Of a DNA stretch of 64,000 bases, positions 1-7,322 are shown in pieces; positions within the stretch are counted from its first letter, which is position 1; the number at the start of each line of letters is the position of its first letter. Under the pieces are notes generated by a model. That model saw only the letters and a program-made list of their open reading frames with translations, made no database searches and had not been told where the DNA came from. The position numbers and the translations under genes are program-made. The stretch comes from Rhodopseudomonas infernalis (GTDB lineage Bacteria > Pseudomonadota > Alphaproteobacteria > Rhizobiales > Xanthobacteraceae), in contig NZ_JAJNAL010000022.1 of NCBI RefSeq assembly GCF_022271405.1, forward strand, positions 24,761-88,760, written 5' to 3'.

Positions 1-920
1 CGACAGAAGCGGCCGCAGTCGCCGAGAAGCTGATTACCCGCGACAAGACGCCGGTGATGATGGGCGCCTGGGGCTCCAGCCTGACGCTCGCGGTGATGCC
101 GAAGCTGATGGAATACGAAGTGCCGATGATCGTCGAGACCTCGTCGTCCGGCAAGATCACCACCACGGGCAATCCGTACATCTTCCGCATCTCGCCACCG
201 TCGGCTATCGAGGCCGCCGCCTTCGCCAAGATCATCGACAAGCTTGGGCTGAAGAAGGTGGACTTCCTGGTCATCAACAACGACTGGGGCCGCGGCGCCG
301 CCGAGGATTTCGGCAAGATGATGAAGGAGAAGGGCATCGGCGTCGGCCTGGTCGAGACCATGGACCAGGGCGCGCAAGACATGAGCGCGCAGCTCTCCAA
401 GCTGAAAGGCTCGGACTCCGAGACGATCATCGTCACCGCGGCGGTCGATCAGCTCACGCTGCTGTTCAAGCAAGCCGCAGCTCTCGGCCTGAAGAAGCGC
501 ATCATCACCACCGGCGGCTCGCAGAACCCCGACCAGATCATTGCCCAGGCCGGCGCTGCCGCCAACGGCACCATGCACCTGACGACCTTCCTGCCGTGGT
601 TCCCGGACAAGACGCCGAACCCGGAGGCGACCACGTACTTCGTGTCCGAATGGAAGAAGCGCGGCTTCGACTTCGCCGGCTGCACCGAGAGCTTCCGCGG
701 CTATGACGGCATCCGCACCGCTGCCGCCGCGATCGAGAAGGCCGGCAAGGCCGAGCCGGCCGCAATCAAGGCGGCGCTCTGGGACATCAAGCTGAAGGGC
801 CTCAACGGCGACATCGCGTTTCAGAAGTCGGGCCCCGCCGGCAAGGAAAGCGGCCAGAGCCAGCCCAACGTGTACCTGATCGAGATCGCCGACGGCAAAG
901 TCGGCATGAAGGAACTCTGA
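1..920 (+). CDS. Liv-type ABC transporter substrate-binding protein (5' end cut off)
   Basis: The window opens inside this gene. The frame beginning at base 3 is open from the left edge to the TGA at 918-920, giving the last ~305 residues; the start codon and signal peptide lie upstream. The product is a periplasmic binding protein of the branched-chain amino acid importer class (LivK-like, Peripla_BP_6), shown by the lobe pattern VINNDWGRGAAEDF, by the hinge-region segment after it, and by the permease and ATPase genes that follow (988-4394). It would capture the solute and deliver it to the LivH/LivM channel. The substrate cannot be read from sequence; these proteins bind amino acids, amides, aromatic acids and other small carboxylates. 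A GTG/ATG cluster at 54-62 is internal, not the start. Confidence 0.93.
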   Translation, partial: TEAAAVAEKLITRDKTPVMMGAWGSSLTLAVMPKLMEYEVPMIVETSSSGKITTTGNPYIFRISPPSAIEAAAFAKIIDKLGLKKVDFLVINNDWGRGAAEDFGKMMKEKGIGVGLVETMDQGAQDMSAQLSKLKGSDSETIIVTAAVDQLTLLFKQAAALGLKKRIITTGGSQNPDQIIAQAGAAANGTMHLTTFLPWFPDKTPNPEATTYFVSEWKKRGFDFAGCTESFRGYDGIRTAAAAIEKAGKAEPAAIKAALWDIKLKGLNGDIAFQKSGPAGKESGQSQPNVYLIEIADGKVGMKEL

Positions 921-938
921 TCGCACGCGACGACCCGG

Positions 939-959
939 CGAGGCGCGCTCGGCGCCTCG
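939..959 (+). other. intercistronic hairpin after binding-protein gene
   Basis: Perfect 8-bp stem (CGAGGCGC / GCGCCTCG) with a 5-base loop, 19 bases after the binding-protein stop codon and followed by TCTTTCCC. It could be an attenuating terminator or a 3' mRNA stabiliser that keeps binding-protein output above that of the permeases. It is seen directly; the role is inferred. Confidence 0.55.
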
Positions 960-987
960 TCTTTCCCTGCAGCCGTGAGGATCGACC

Positions 988-1860
988 TTGGGCGAATTTC
1001 TCCAGCATCTCATCAACACGCTCGTGCTCGGCGGCACCTATGCGTTGCTCGGCATCGGCCTCACGCTGATCTTCGGCATCATGAATGTCGTGAACTTCAC
1101 GCATGGCATTCTCTACACCTTCGGCGCCTACGTGATGTTCATTGTGGTGCAGAAGTTCGAGCTGAACTTCTTCGTCGCGTTGCCGCTGGCAATCGCGAGC
1201 GGCTGGGCTCTCGGCGCGCTGGTCGAACTGACGCTGCTGCGGCCGCTGCGCGGATCCGACATCGACACCACCATGCTGGTGATGATCGGCGCCTGGATCG
1301 CGATGCAATCGGCGACGCTCTGGGTCTGGGGCGGCGTTGCCAAATCGGTGCCGACGCCGTTTCCGGACGCGCCGCTTGAGATCGGCCCGGTCTCGGTGTC
1401 GTGGCTGCGGCTGTTCGTGCTGCTCGCCGCCGGCGCGTTGATCGTGCTGACCTACGTCCTGATCAACCGCACAAGGCTCGGCGGCGCGATGCGCGCAACG
1501 TTCCAGGATCAGGACACGGCGGCGTTGATGGGCGTCAACGTCAACCTGATCTACACCTCCACCTTCGCAATGGGCTCGAGCCTCGCCGCCGCGGCTGGCG
1601 CGCTGCTCGGCCCGGTCTATGTGGTCTACCCGTCGATGGGCGACCTTGCGGCCGTCAAGGCTTTCGCCATCGTCATCCTCGGCGGGCTCGGCAACATCAC
1701 CGGCGCGGTGATCGGCGGCTTCATCCTGGCGCTCGCCGAGGAATTGGGCGCGGGCTACATCTCGTCCGGCTACCGCGACGCGATGGGCTTCCTGATCATC
1801 ATTGCGGTGTTGATCTTCCGCCCGACAGGGCTGTTTCCTCGTGCGGAGCGCGTCGGATGA
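988..1860 (+). CDS. Liv-type ABC transporter permease (LivH family)
   Basis: 290-residue inner-membrane permease of the BPD_transp_2 family, LivH type. It shows the family's N-terminal hydrophobic segment followed by the NFTHG motif (about residues 37-41) and the cytoplasmic ATPase-contact loop near GVNVNLIYTSTF. Start is a TTG at 988, chosen because it sits six bases after a clear GAGG Shine-Dalgarno (977-981) and no better ATG exists upstream. The TGA overlaps the ATG of the next gene (ATGA at 1857-1860), which implies translational coupling. It forms the channel with the LivM protein encoded next. Confidence 0.93.
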   Translation: MGEFLQHLINTLVLGGTYALLGIGLTLIFGIMNVVNFTHGILYTFGAYVMFIVVQKFELNFFVALPLAIASGWALGALVELTLLRPLRGSDIDTTMLVMIGAWIAMQSATLWVWGGVAKSVPTPFPDAPLEIGPVSVSWLRLFVLLAAGALIVLTYVLINRTRLGGAMRATFQDQDTAALMGVNVNLIYTSTFAMGSSLAAAAGALLGPVYVVYPSMGDLAAVKAFAIVILGGLGNITGAVIGGFILALAEELGAGYISSGYRDAMGFLIIIAVLIFRPTGLFPRAERVG

Positions 1861-2891
1861 GACTGCTGCTGTCGATCGTCGTCATCATCGCGCTCGCCGC
1901 AGTTCCGCTGTGGCTGACCGATCCGTATCTGCTCAACGCGTTGATCACCACCGGGATCTTCGTGATCGGCGCGATGAGCCTCAACCTGCTGCTCGGCTTC
2001 ACCGGACAGCTCAGCCTCGGCCACATCGCGTTCTTCGGCATCGGCGCCTATGTCAGCGCGCTGACCTCGCTCGGCTTCGACGTCACCCTGCCGTTCGGGC
2101 TGCACATCGTTCATGAGCCGTGGCCGCCGCTCGCCGGCTTCGCGATCGCCGTGCTGGTCTCGGGGCTGTGCGGCTATCTGGTGGGGCGGCTGTCGTTCCG
2201 GGTGCGCGGCGCTTATTTCGTCATCGTGACGATCTCGTTCGCCGAAGTGGTGCGGCTGGTGGCGCTGAATTGGGTCGAGCTGACCCAGGGTCCGCTGGCG
2301 CTCACCAGCATCCCGCCGATGCAGGTGAGCTTTCCGGGGCTCGGCGAGTTCATCTTCCGCACCAAGCTGCACAACTACTATCTGGTGCTCGGCGTTGCGG
2401 TAGTCTGCTATCTGTTGATCGCGCGGCTGGTGCATTCGCATCTCGGCCGGGCGATGCGCGGGCTGATGGAGAACGAGACGCTGGCGGTGTCGATCGGCAT
2501 CGACGTCACCAAGACGCTGACGCTCGCCGCGGTGGTGTCGGCCGGTATCTGCGGCGCCGCCGGCAGCCTTTATGCGCACTACATGAAGATCATCGATCCG
2601 GAGGTGTTCACTTTCATCAATACGGTGACGATGGTGATCATGGTGATCACCGGCGGCAAGGGGACGCTGGCCGGGCCCGTCGTCGGCGGGCTGATCTTCG
2701 GCCTGATGCCGGTGGCGCTGCGGCCGGTGATGGCTCCCGAGGCCCAGTGGATCGCCTATGGCAGCGCACTGATCGTCATCCTGTTCATCATGCCGCGCGG
2801 CATCGTGCCTGCGGTGATGCAGTGGTTTCCGCGCATGAAGCCGGTGAAGGCGCCGAGCTTCAGCAAGCGCGGCGTCGAGGAGAGCGCGTGA
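1857..2891 (+). CDS. Liv-type ABC transporter permease (LivM family)
   Basis: 344-residue permease of the LivM type. The diagnostic segment LLGFTGQLSLGHIAFFGIGAY lies near residues 43-63, and the middle and C-terminal hydrophobic segments follow the usual pattern. The ATG at 1857 overlaps the livH stop, so I prefer it to the longer open frame that begins at 1401 inside livH. The stop codon TGA shares its last base with the ATG of the following ATPase. It pairs with LivH in the inner membrane; both are needed for the pore. Confidence 0.93.
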   Translation: MRLLLSIVVIIALAAVPLWLTDPYLLNALITTGIFVIGAMSLNLLLGFTGQLSLGHIAFFGIGAYVSALTSLGFDVTLPFGLHIVHEPWPPLAGFAIAVLVSGLCGYLVGRLSFRVRGAYFVIVTISFAEVVRLVALNWVELTQGPLALTSIPPMQVSFPGLGEFIFRTKLHNYYLVLGVAVVCYLLIARLVHSHLGRAMRGLMENETLAVSIGIDVTKTLTLAAVVSAGICGAAGSLYAHYMKIIDPEVFTFINTVTMVIMVITGGKGTLAGPVVGGLIFGLMPVALRPVMAPEAQWIAYGSALIVILFIMPRGIVPAVMQWFPRMKPVKAPSFSKRGVEESA

Positions 2892-3697
2892 TGACAGCCT
2901 CAGCAGCCTTGAAGCAGCCTGTTGTCGAGACGGCCCTCAGCGTCGATAAGGTCGCGATGCACTTCGGCGGTCTGGTGGCGATCTCCGACATGACCTTCTC
3001 GGTCGGCGAGGGCGAGATCGTCAGCCTGATCGGCCCGAACGGCGCCGGCAAGACCACCGCGTTCAACGTCGTCACCGGCTTCCTGACGCCGACCCATGGC
3101 GATGTCACCTATCGCGGCCAGTCGCTGCGCGGGATGAAGCCGCAGGCGATCGCGGATCTCGGCCTGATCCGCACCTTCCAGCGCACCAGCGTGTTTCCGA
3201 ACGATACGATCTACGACAACGTGCTGATCGGTCTGCACCGCCGCGGCCGCGTCGGCGTGCTGCCGTCGGTGCTCGGCTTGCCGCGGGCGCGGCGGCTCGA
3301 GGCAGAGTTGAAAGAGAAGGCGGCCGAGCTGGTGGACTGGGTCGGCCTCGGCCGCCGCGCCAACGATCTGGCGGGGTCACTGTCGTACGGCGAACAGCGC
3401 CTGGTCGGTGTGGCGCTGGCGCTCGCGGCCGAGCCGTCGATGCTGCTGCTCGACGAGCCGGTGTCCGGCATGAACGCGTCGGAGACCCATACGTTCATTC
3501 AGTTGATCCGCAAGATCCGCGATCGCGGCATCACCATTCTGCTGGTCGAACACGACATGCCGATGGTGATGAGCGTGTCGGATCGCATTGTGGTGCTGAA
3601 CTACGGCCGGATCATCGCGGAAGGAACGCCGGAGGTGATCCGCAACGATCCCGCCGTGATCGAAGCCTATCTCGGCCAGGGTGTGAAAAATGCTTGA
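2891..3697 (+). CDS. Liv-type ABC transporter ATP-binding protein (LivG family)
   Basis: 268-residue ATPase with all ABC motifs intact: Walker A GPNGAGKT (about residues 48-55), signature LSYGEQR, Walker B LLLLDEP and the switch histidine in VEHDM. The C-terminal extension ending EAYLGQG is typical of LivG. The ATG at 2891 overlaps the livM stop; the longer frame starting at 2120 is a shadow of livM. It powers the importer with LivF, whose ATG at 3690 lies inside this gene's 3' end. This intact signature contrasts with the degenerate one in the fused LivG domain encoded at 9600-12089. Confidence 0.95.
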   Translation: MTASAALKQPVVETALSVDKVAMHFGGLVAISDMTFSVGEGEIVSLIGPNGAGKTTAFNVVTGFLTPTHGDVTYRGQSLRGMKPQAIADLGLIRTFQRTSVFPNDTIYDNVLIGLHRRGRVGVLPSVLGLPRARRLEAELKEKAAELVDWVGLGRRANDLAGSLSYGEQRLVGVALALAAEPSMLLLDEPVSGMNASETHTFIQLIRKIRDRGITILLVEHDMPMVMSVSDRIVVLNYGRIIAEGTPEVIRNDPAVIEAYLGQGVKNA

Positions 3698-4394
3698 ACT
3701 CATCAACGCCGTCTGCGGCTATGGCGGCGTCACCGCGCTGCAGGGCATCACCTTCGAGGTCAAGGCCGGTCAGCTCGTGGCGCTGATCGGCGCCAACGGC
3801 GCCGGCAAGAGCACGACGCTGCGCGCGATCTCCGGCCTGGTGCCGCTTCGCGCCGGCGCGCTGCGCTTCGACAACGAGGTGCTCACCGGCGCTCGCCCGC
3901 CGCGGATCCTGAAGGCCGGCATCGCGCATTGCCCGGAAGGCCGCCGGGTGTTCCCGCACATGACTGTCGAGGAGAACCTCGATATGGGCGCTTACTTGCG
4001 CAGTGACCGTTCGGAAGTGGCCGCGGACCGCGACCGGATCTACGGCGAATTTCCGCGGCTTGCCGAGCGACGCAAGCAGGCCGCCGGCACGCTGTCCGGC
4101 GGCGAGCAGCAGATGCTGGCGATCGGCCGGGCGCTGATGAGCCGGCCACGGCTGGTGATGTTCGACGAACCATCGCTCGGCCTCGCGCCCAACATCGTCG
4201 AACGCACCTTCGCGATCATCCGCCGCATCCGCGACACCGGCACCACCGTGTTGCTGGTCGAGCAGAACGCCTTCGCGGCACTCGACATGTGCGACCATGC
4301 CTATCTGCTTGAGGGCGGCCGCATCGTGCTGTCGGGCACGGGGGCCGAACTGATCGCCAATCCGCACGTCCGCAAGGCCTATCTCGGTGCCTGA
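3690..4394 (+). CDS. Liv-type ABC transporter ATP-binding protein (LivF family)
   Basis: 234-residue ATPase with Walker A GANGAGKS (about residues 34-41), signature LSGGEQQ, Walker B VMFDEPSLGL and, as is usual in LivF, a glutamine (VEQN) where most ABC ATPases have the switch histidine. The ATG overlaps livG by 8 bases and the TGA overlaps the GTG of the Rieske gene that follows by 8 bases, so translation of the whole run is coupled. It is the partner subunit of the LivG ATPase. Confidence 0.95.
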   Translation: MLELINAVCGYGGVTALQGITFEVKAGQLVALIGANGAGKSTTLRAISGLVPLRAGALRFDNEVLTGARPPRILKAGIAHCPEGRRVFPHMTVEENLDMGAYLRSDRSEVAADRDRIYGEFPRLAERRKQAAGTLSGGEQQMLAIGRALMSRPRLVMFDEPSLGLAPNIVERTFAIIRRIRDTGTTVLLVEQNAFAALDMCDHAYLLEGGRIVLSGTGAELIANPHVRKAYLGA

Positions 4395-4752
4395 CGATTG
4401 GGCATTCGGCCTGGCTTCGTCGCCGGACCAGTGGCTTCCGGTGTGCAGCCTGCCGCGGCTCACGGCCGCCGGCATCGTCGCGGTGCGCATCGCCGGTGTC
4501 GATCTTGCATTGATATCGGATGGCGGCGTGGTGTCGGCCTGCGAACGTGCGTGTCCGCATGAGCAGGCCGATCTGGCATGCGGACGCGTGGTCGACGGGC
4601 GGCTGGCCTGTCCGCGCCACGACGCGTCCTTCAGCCTCGTCGACGGCGCGATCTCGGATGGCTGGCCGAGCCGGCCGCTGCGGCTCTATCCGGTGCGGGT
4701 CGAGCGAGGCGAGGTGTTCATCAACGCCGCCTCGCTGAAGCCCCTTCGATAA
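4387..4752 (+). CDS. small Rieske [2Fe-2S] ferredoxin-like protein
   Basis: 121-residue soluble protein with one Rieske domain: cluster ligands C56-x-H58 and C75-x-x-H78, in the order CPH...CPRH. There is no signal peptide or membrane segment, so it should be cytoplasmic. The length is that of a stand-alone Rieske ferredoxin such as those serving ring-hydroxylating dioxygenases (known family role), but no oxygenase is encoded in the window. The GTG start at 4387 lies inside livF, so it belongs to the transporter transcription unit. The first half is less conserved than a typical dioxygenase ferredoxin. Partner and reaction are unknown; a role in the first oxidation of the imported compound is a guess. 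Confidence 0.85.
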   Translation: MPDDWAFGLASSPDQWLPVCSLPRLTAAGIVAVRIAGVDLALISDGGVVSACERACPHEQADLACGRVVDGRLACPRHDASFSLVDGAISDGWPSRPLRLYPVRVERGEVFINAASLKPLR

Positions 4753-4759
4753 CGAAGGC

Positions 4760-5608
4760 TCAGTCGACCAGTTCTCGCGCGGCTTTCACCAAGGCGCCGT
4801 CGGGACGGCGCAATTCGGCGAGGATCGAAAAGTGATCGTGGCCGGCGAGCGGCAGCACGCGGCCGGATGCGCCGTCGGCTTCGCGTCGCGCGTGCAGATT
4901 CACTGAGTCCAGCACCAGGGCCGGCAACTCGTTGGCGCCGTAAGCGAGGTCGAGACGCTTGTCGACCACCGGCAGCCGCAGCGGCGACAGCTTTTCGATC
5001 TCGTCATCGCTCAGTTGCAGCGCCTTGTTCAGGCCGGTGTCGCGGATCGGGCCGAGATCGAACACGCCCGAGATCGACAGTCCCGCTGTCACCAGCGGAT
5101 GATCCAGCGTCATCGCCACAAGATGACCGCCGGCCGACCAGCCCGAGGTGACGACCGGGCCGGCGACGCCGTGATCGGGGCCGTGCGCCGCGAGCCAGTC
5201 CAGCGCGGCGCGGCTCTCGTCGACGATCGTGGTAAGCGACACGTCGGGCGCCAGCGAGTAGCCGGGGATCGCCATCGACCAGCCATGCGCCGCGATGCCT
5301 TCGACCAGCATGGCGAAGAGCTCGCGCGAATTCTTCTGCCAATAACCGCCATGCCAGAACACCAGGCACGGCGCGTCGCGCTCGGCCGCGGGGTAGAGGT
5401 CGATCTTGTTGTTCGGGCGCGGGCCGTACGGAAGGTCGAGCACCGACTTCAACGTCGCGCGCGCCTGTGCCGATGAGGAGTTGCGCTCGGCGATCAGTTC
5501 AGGGCTGTTCTTGACGGCGCTGTTGTTGTCGTAGGCTGCGTCACGCTCGCTCTGCGACAGCTGCGCCCAGTTGGTGCGGGGATCGGCAGGGCGGTCGTTC
5601 GTCATCAC
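4760..5608 (-). CDS. alpha/beta hydrolase, kynurenine-formamidase-like
   Basis: 282-residue cytoplasmic hydrolase. It carries the oxyanion motif HGGYW (about residues 89-93), a nucleophile elbow GWSAGGH, and a C-terminal GHDHF histidine, the layout of the arylformamidase (AFMID)/esterase group. These enzymes hydrolyse N-formylkynurenine or carbamate and formamide-like substrates. It runs convergent to the Rieske gene with only 7 bases between them and is divergent from the GntR gene. The first ATG (5608) and the next codon's ATG are both possible starts. No other kynurenine-pathway gene is visible, so a different ester or amide substrate is equally possible. Confidence 0.85.
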   Translation of the reverse strand: MMTNDRPADPRTNWAQLSQSERDAAYDNNSAVKNSPELIAERNSSSAQARATLKSVLDLPYGPRPNNKIDLYPAAERDAPCLVFWHGGYWQKNSRELFAMLVEGIAAHGWSMAIPGYSLAPDVSLTTIVDESRAALDWLAAHGPDHGVAGPVVTSGWSAGGHLVAMTLDHPLVTAGLSISGVFDLGPIRDTGLNKALQLSDDEIEKLSPLRLPVVDKRLDLAYGANELPALVLDSVNLHARREADGASGRVLPLAGHDHFSILAELRRPDGALVKAARELVD

Positions 5609-5633
5609 GCGTCATTCCTTGTTGGCTTGTTCT

Positions 5634-5670
5634 GATCGACCATGGCAGCAAAGCGCCATGCGTGTCGATC
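5634..5670. promoter_or_regulatory. inverted repeat in the hydrolase/GntR divergent region
   Basis: GATCGACCATGGC (5634-5646) is matched by GCCATG (5655-5660) and GTCGATC (5664-5670), giving a 13-bp interrupted dyad around an 8-base centre. It lies 26 bases from the hydrolase start and 112 bases from the regulator start, so it may be an operator or a leader hairpin. No protein can be assigned. Confidence 0.4.
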
Positions 5671-5781
5671 GCATTTTTGCGGCATCTGCTGCATCACGCA
5701 TCAGGCTTGCTACGCGTCGCAAATTGCGTTCGGATCGGCGCTGTGGCAATTGATGAGAACAGTTCAGCGGCGTCGAAAATC

Positions 5782-6513
5782 ATGGCCGAAAAATCCGGAG
5801 CGCCCGATCGCGGCGCGGTGATCTACAAGGCGCTGTGGCACGCCATCATCGAGCAGGCGCTGCAGCCCGGCGCCAAGCTGCCCGAAGACGCGATCGGCGA
5901 GAAGTTCGGCGCCAGCCGCACCATCGTGCGCGCGGCGCTGGGGCGGCTCGCAGCCGAGGGGCTGGTCGAACTCCGGCGCAATCGTGGGGCGGCGGTAGCG
6001 ACGCCGAGCTGGAACGAGGCGCGCGACATCTTCGATGTGCGCGTCGGGCTCGAGCGTCTGGTGGTGGCGCGGCTCGCCGGCCGGCTGACCCGCGAGCAGA
6101 TCAAGCAACTGAAGCAGCACGTCGATGCCGAGGAGGAGGCGAGGGGCAGCAACGTGCCGCTGTCGATCCGGCTCGCCACCGCGTTTCACATCAAGCTCGC
6201 GGAGATGACCGGCAATCCGGTGCTGGCACGCTACGTCAGCGAAGTCGCGTCGCGCTGCGGCCTGATCCTAGCGCTGTACAGCCGCCCGCACTCGGCCGAT
6301 TGCGCCGTCAGCGAGCATCGCGCGATCATCGCGGCGCTGTCGTCCGGCGACGGGGCCGGCGCGACGTCACTGATGGACCACCATCTCGATGCCGTCGCAG
6401 ATCGCGCCATGATCGTCGCCCACCCGCCGCAGGAACGCGACATCCAGGACATCCTGGCGCCCTATGCGAAGGAAGCGGCGCAGGGGAAGGGTAAGGCTGC
6501 GAAGAAGAGCTAG
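5782..6513 (+). CDS. GntR-family transcriptional regulator, FCD domain
   Basis: 243 residues from the ATG at 5782: an N-terminal winged helix (pattern PEDAIGEKFGASRTIVRAAL, then LAAEGLVELRRNRGAAVA) and a C-terminal FCD ligand-binding domain with the metal-site pattern FHIKLAEMTGN...EHRAII...DHHLDAV. FCD regulators sense carboxylic acids or related metabolites and usually repress nearby catabolic genes. The frame is open further upstream (to 5662), but the domain begins just after residue 10 of the chosen start. A GntR/FCD-type palindrome at 7154-7165, upstream of the next transporter, is a plausible target. It is divergent from the hydrolase gene. Confidence 0.9.
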   Translation: MAEKSGAPDRGAVIYKALWHAIIEQALQPGAKLPEDAIGEKFGASRTIVRAALGRLAAEGLVELRRNRGAAVATPSWNEARDIFDVRVGLERLVVARLAGRLTREQIKQLKQHVDAEEEARGSNVPLSIRLATAFHIKLAEMTGNPVLARYVSEVASRCGLILALYSRPHSADCAVSEHRAIIAALSSGDGAGATSLMDHHLDAVADRAMIVAHPPQERDIQDILAPYAKEAAQGKGKAAKKS

Positions 6514-6525
6514 CGCCTCACTCCG

Positions 6526-6604
6526 CCGTCATTGCGAGGAGGCGAAGCCGACCCAGCGCAATTGCACAGAGCTGGATTGCTTCGCCTGCGGCTCGCAATG
6601 ACGG
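6526..6604. repeat. palindromic intergenic repeat, CGTCATTGCGAG type
   Basis: The element starts CCGTCATTGCGAGGAGGCG and ends with the near reverse complement GGCTCGCAATGACGG, with internal GCTGGATTGCTTCGCC. A second copy lies at 34345-34428. It sits between the GntR gene and the convergent NTF2-like gene and could fold as a long hairpin. Confidence 0.75.
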
Positions 6605-6648
6605 GGATGGTAGGTCGTCCAGGCTCACTTACGCGCGTGCAAACGTAC

Positions 6649-7080
6649 TCACGCTTCGATCCCTCTTTGCGTCAGCAGCCGCTCCGCGCTGTCGTTCCAG
6701 ACGTCCATCTTCACGATCTTTCCGCCGCGGACGACGAAGCGGTCGACGTAGCGGTTGCCTTCGAACGGCGTGCCGTCGGGCCATTCGCCGTACAGCGTGC
6801 CGGTGTTGTAAACGACGGTCTCGCCGTCGCCGGGCGCGACGTCGGTGCGCTCCATCTTCTTCTTCACCCATTTGTACCGCCTGGCATTGAAGGCGGTGGC
6901 GTCGCGCGGATGGGTGAACTTGCGGCCGCCGGTGAAGGTGATCGCGACATCGGCCGCCATGAAGGTCGCCGCCGTCTCCGGATCGGGAACCATCGAGGCG
7001 ACCAGAAAGCGTTCGACCAGCGCGGCCGCGGCGGCGGTTTCGTGGGTGAGCGGCGCAGAGGCCAGAGATGGCTGAGGCAT
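6649..7080 (-). CDS. NTF2-like (SnoaL-type) protein
   Basis: 143 residues from the ATG at 7080, chosen because GGAG precedes it at proper spacing; an upstream frame to 7113 has no ribosome site. The cone-shaped NTF2-like fold is suggested by the N-terminal helix (LVERFLVASM), then VAITFTGGRKF, and the C-terminal strand pattern NRYVDRFVVRGGKIVKMDVWND. This superfamily includes isomerases, small hydratases and dioxygenase beta subunits, so no reaction can be assigned. It is divergent from the binding-protein gene at 7323 and shares its upstream region with the GntR-type operator, so both may be controlled by the same regulator. Confidence 0.8.
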   Translation of the reverse strand: MPQPSLASAPLTHETAAAAALVERFLVASMVPDPETAATFMAADVAITFTGGRKFTHPRDATAFNARRYKWVKKKMERTDVAPGDGETVVYNTGTLYGEWPDGTPFEGNRYVDRFVVRGGKIVKMDVWNDSAERLLTQRGIEA

Positions 7081-7130
7081 GGGGTCTCCGTGAGTTGGAT
7101 GGTGCCGAAACAAAGCAAATGCGGTGCCAT

Positions 7131-7168
7131 AAATCGTATCCGTTTCTGGGAAAGATTGTATACGATTT
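7131..7168. promoter_or_regulatory. GntR/FCD-type operator candidate
   Basis: ATTGTATACGAT at 7154-7165 is a near-perfect palindrome of the TTGTATACAA class bound by many FCD-type GntR regulators. A second half, AAATCGTAT at 7131-7139, is the exact reverse complement of ATACGATTT at 7160-7168, so two related sites are spaced about two helical turns apart. The location is the shared upstream region of the NTF2-like gene and the second Liv operon. Binding by the GntR protein encoded at 5782-6513 is inferred. Confidence 0.6.
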
Positions 7169-7322
7169 AGGCTGCCGCTGTCTGCATCTTGAGCAAGCGG
7201 GGCGGGCCGAGCCCCGATTTGCCGGACTTTCTCTCGATTTTCACGGCGATTGCCGCCTGACGGGCTCTGGCACAGCGCTTGCTAAGTTCGAAGCTGCATC
7301 CATTGGAGAGAGGGCTGTGAGC

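Noticed and set aside
1401..1856. N-terminal extension of livM
   Set aside because: It overlaps livH in another frame and has shadow composition; the coupled ATG at 1857 gives a normal LivM N-terminus.
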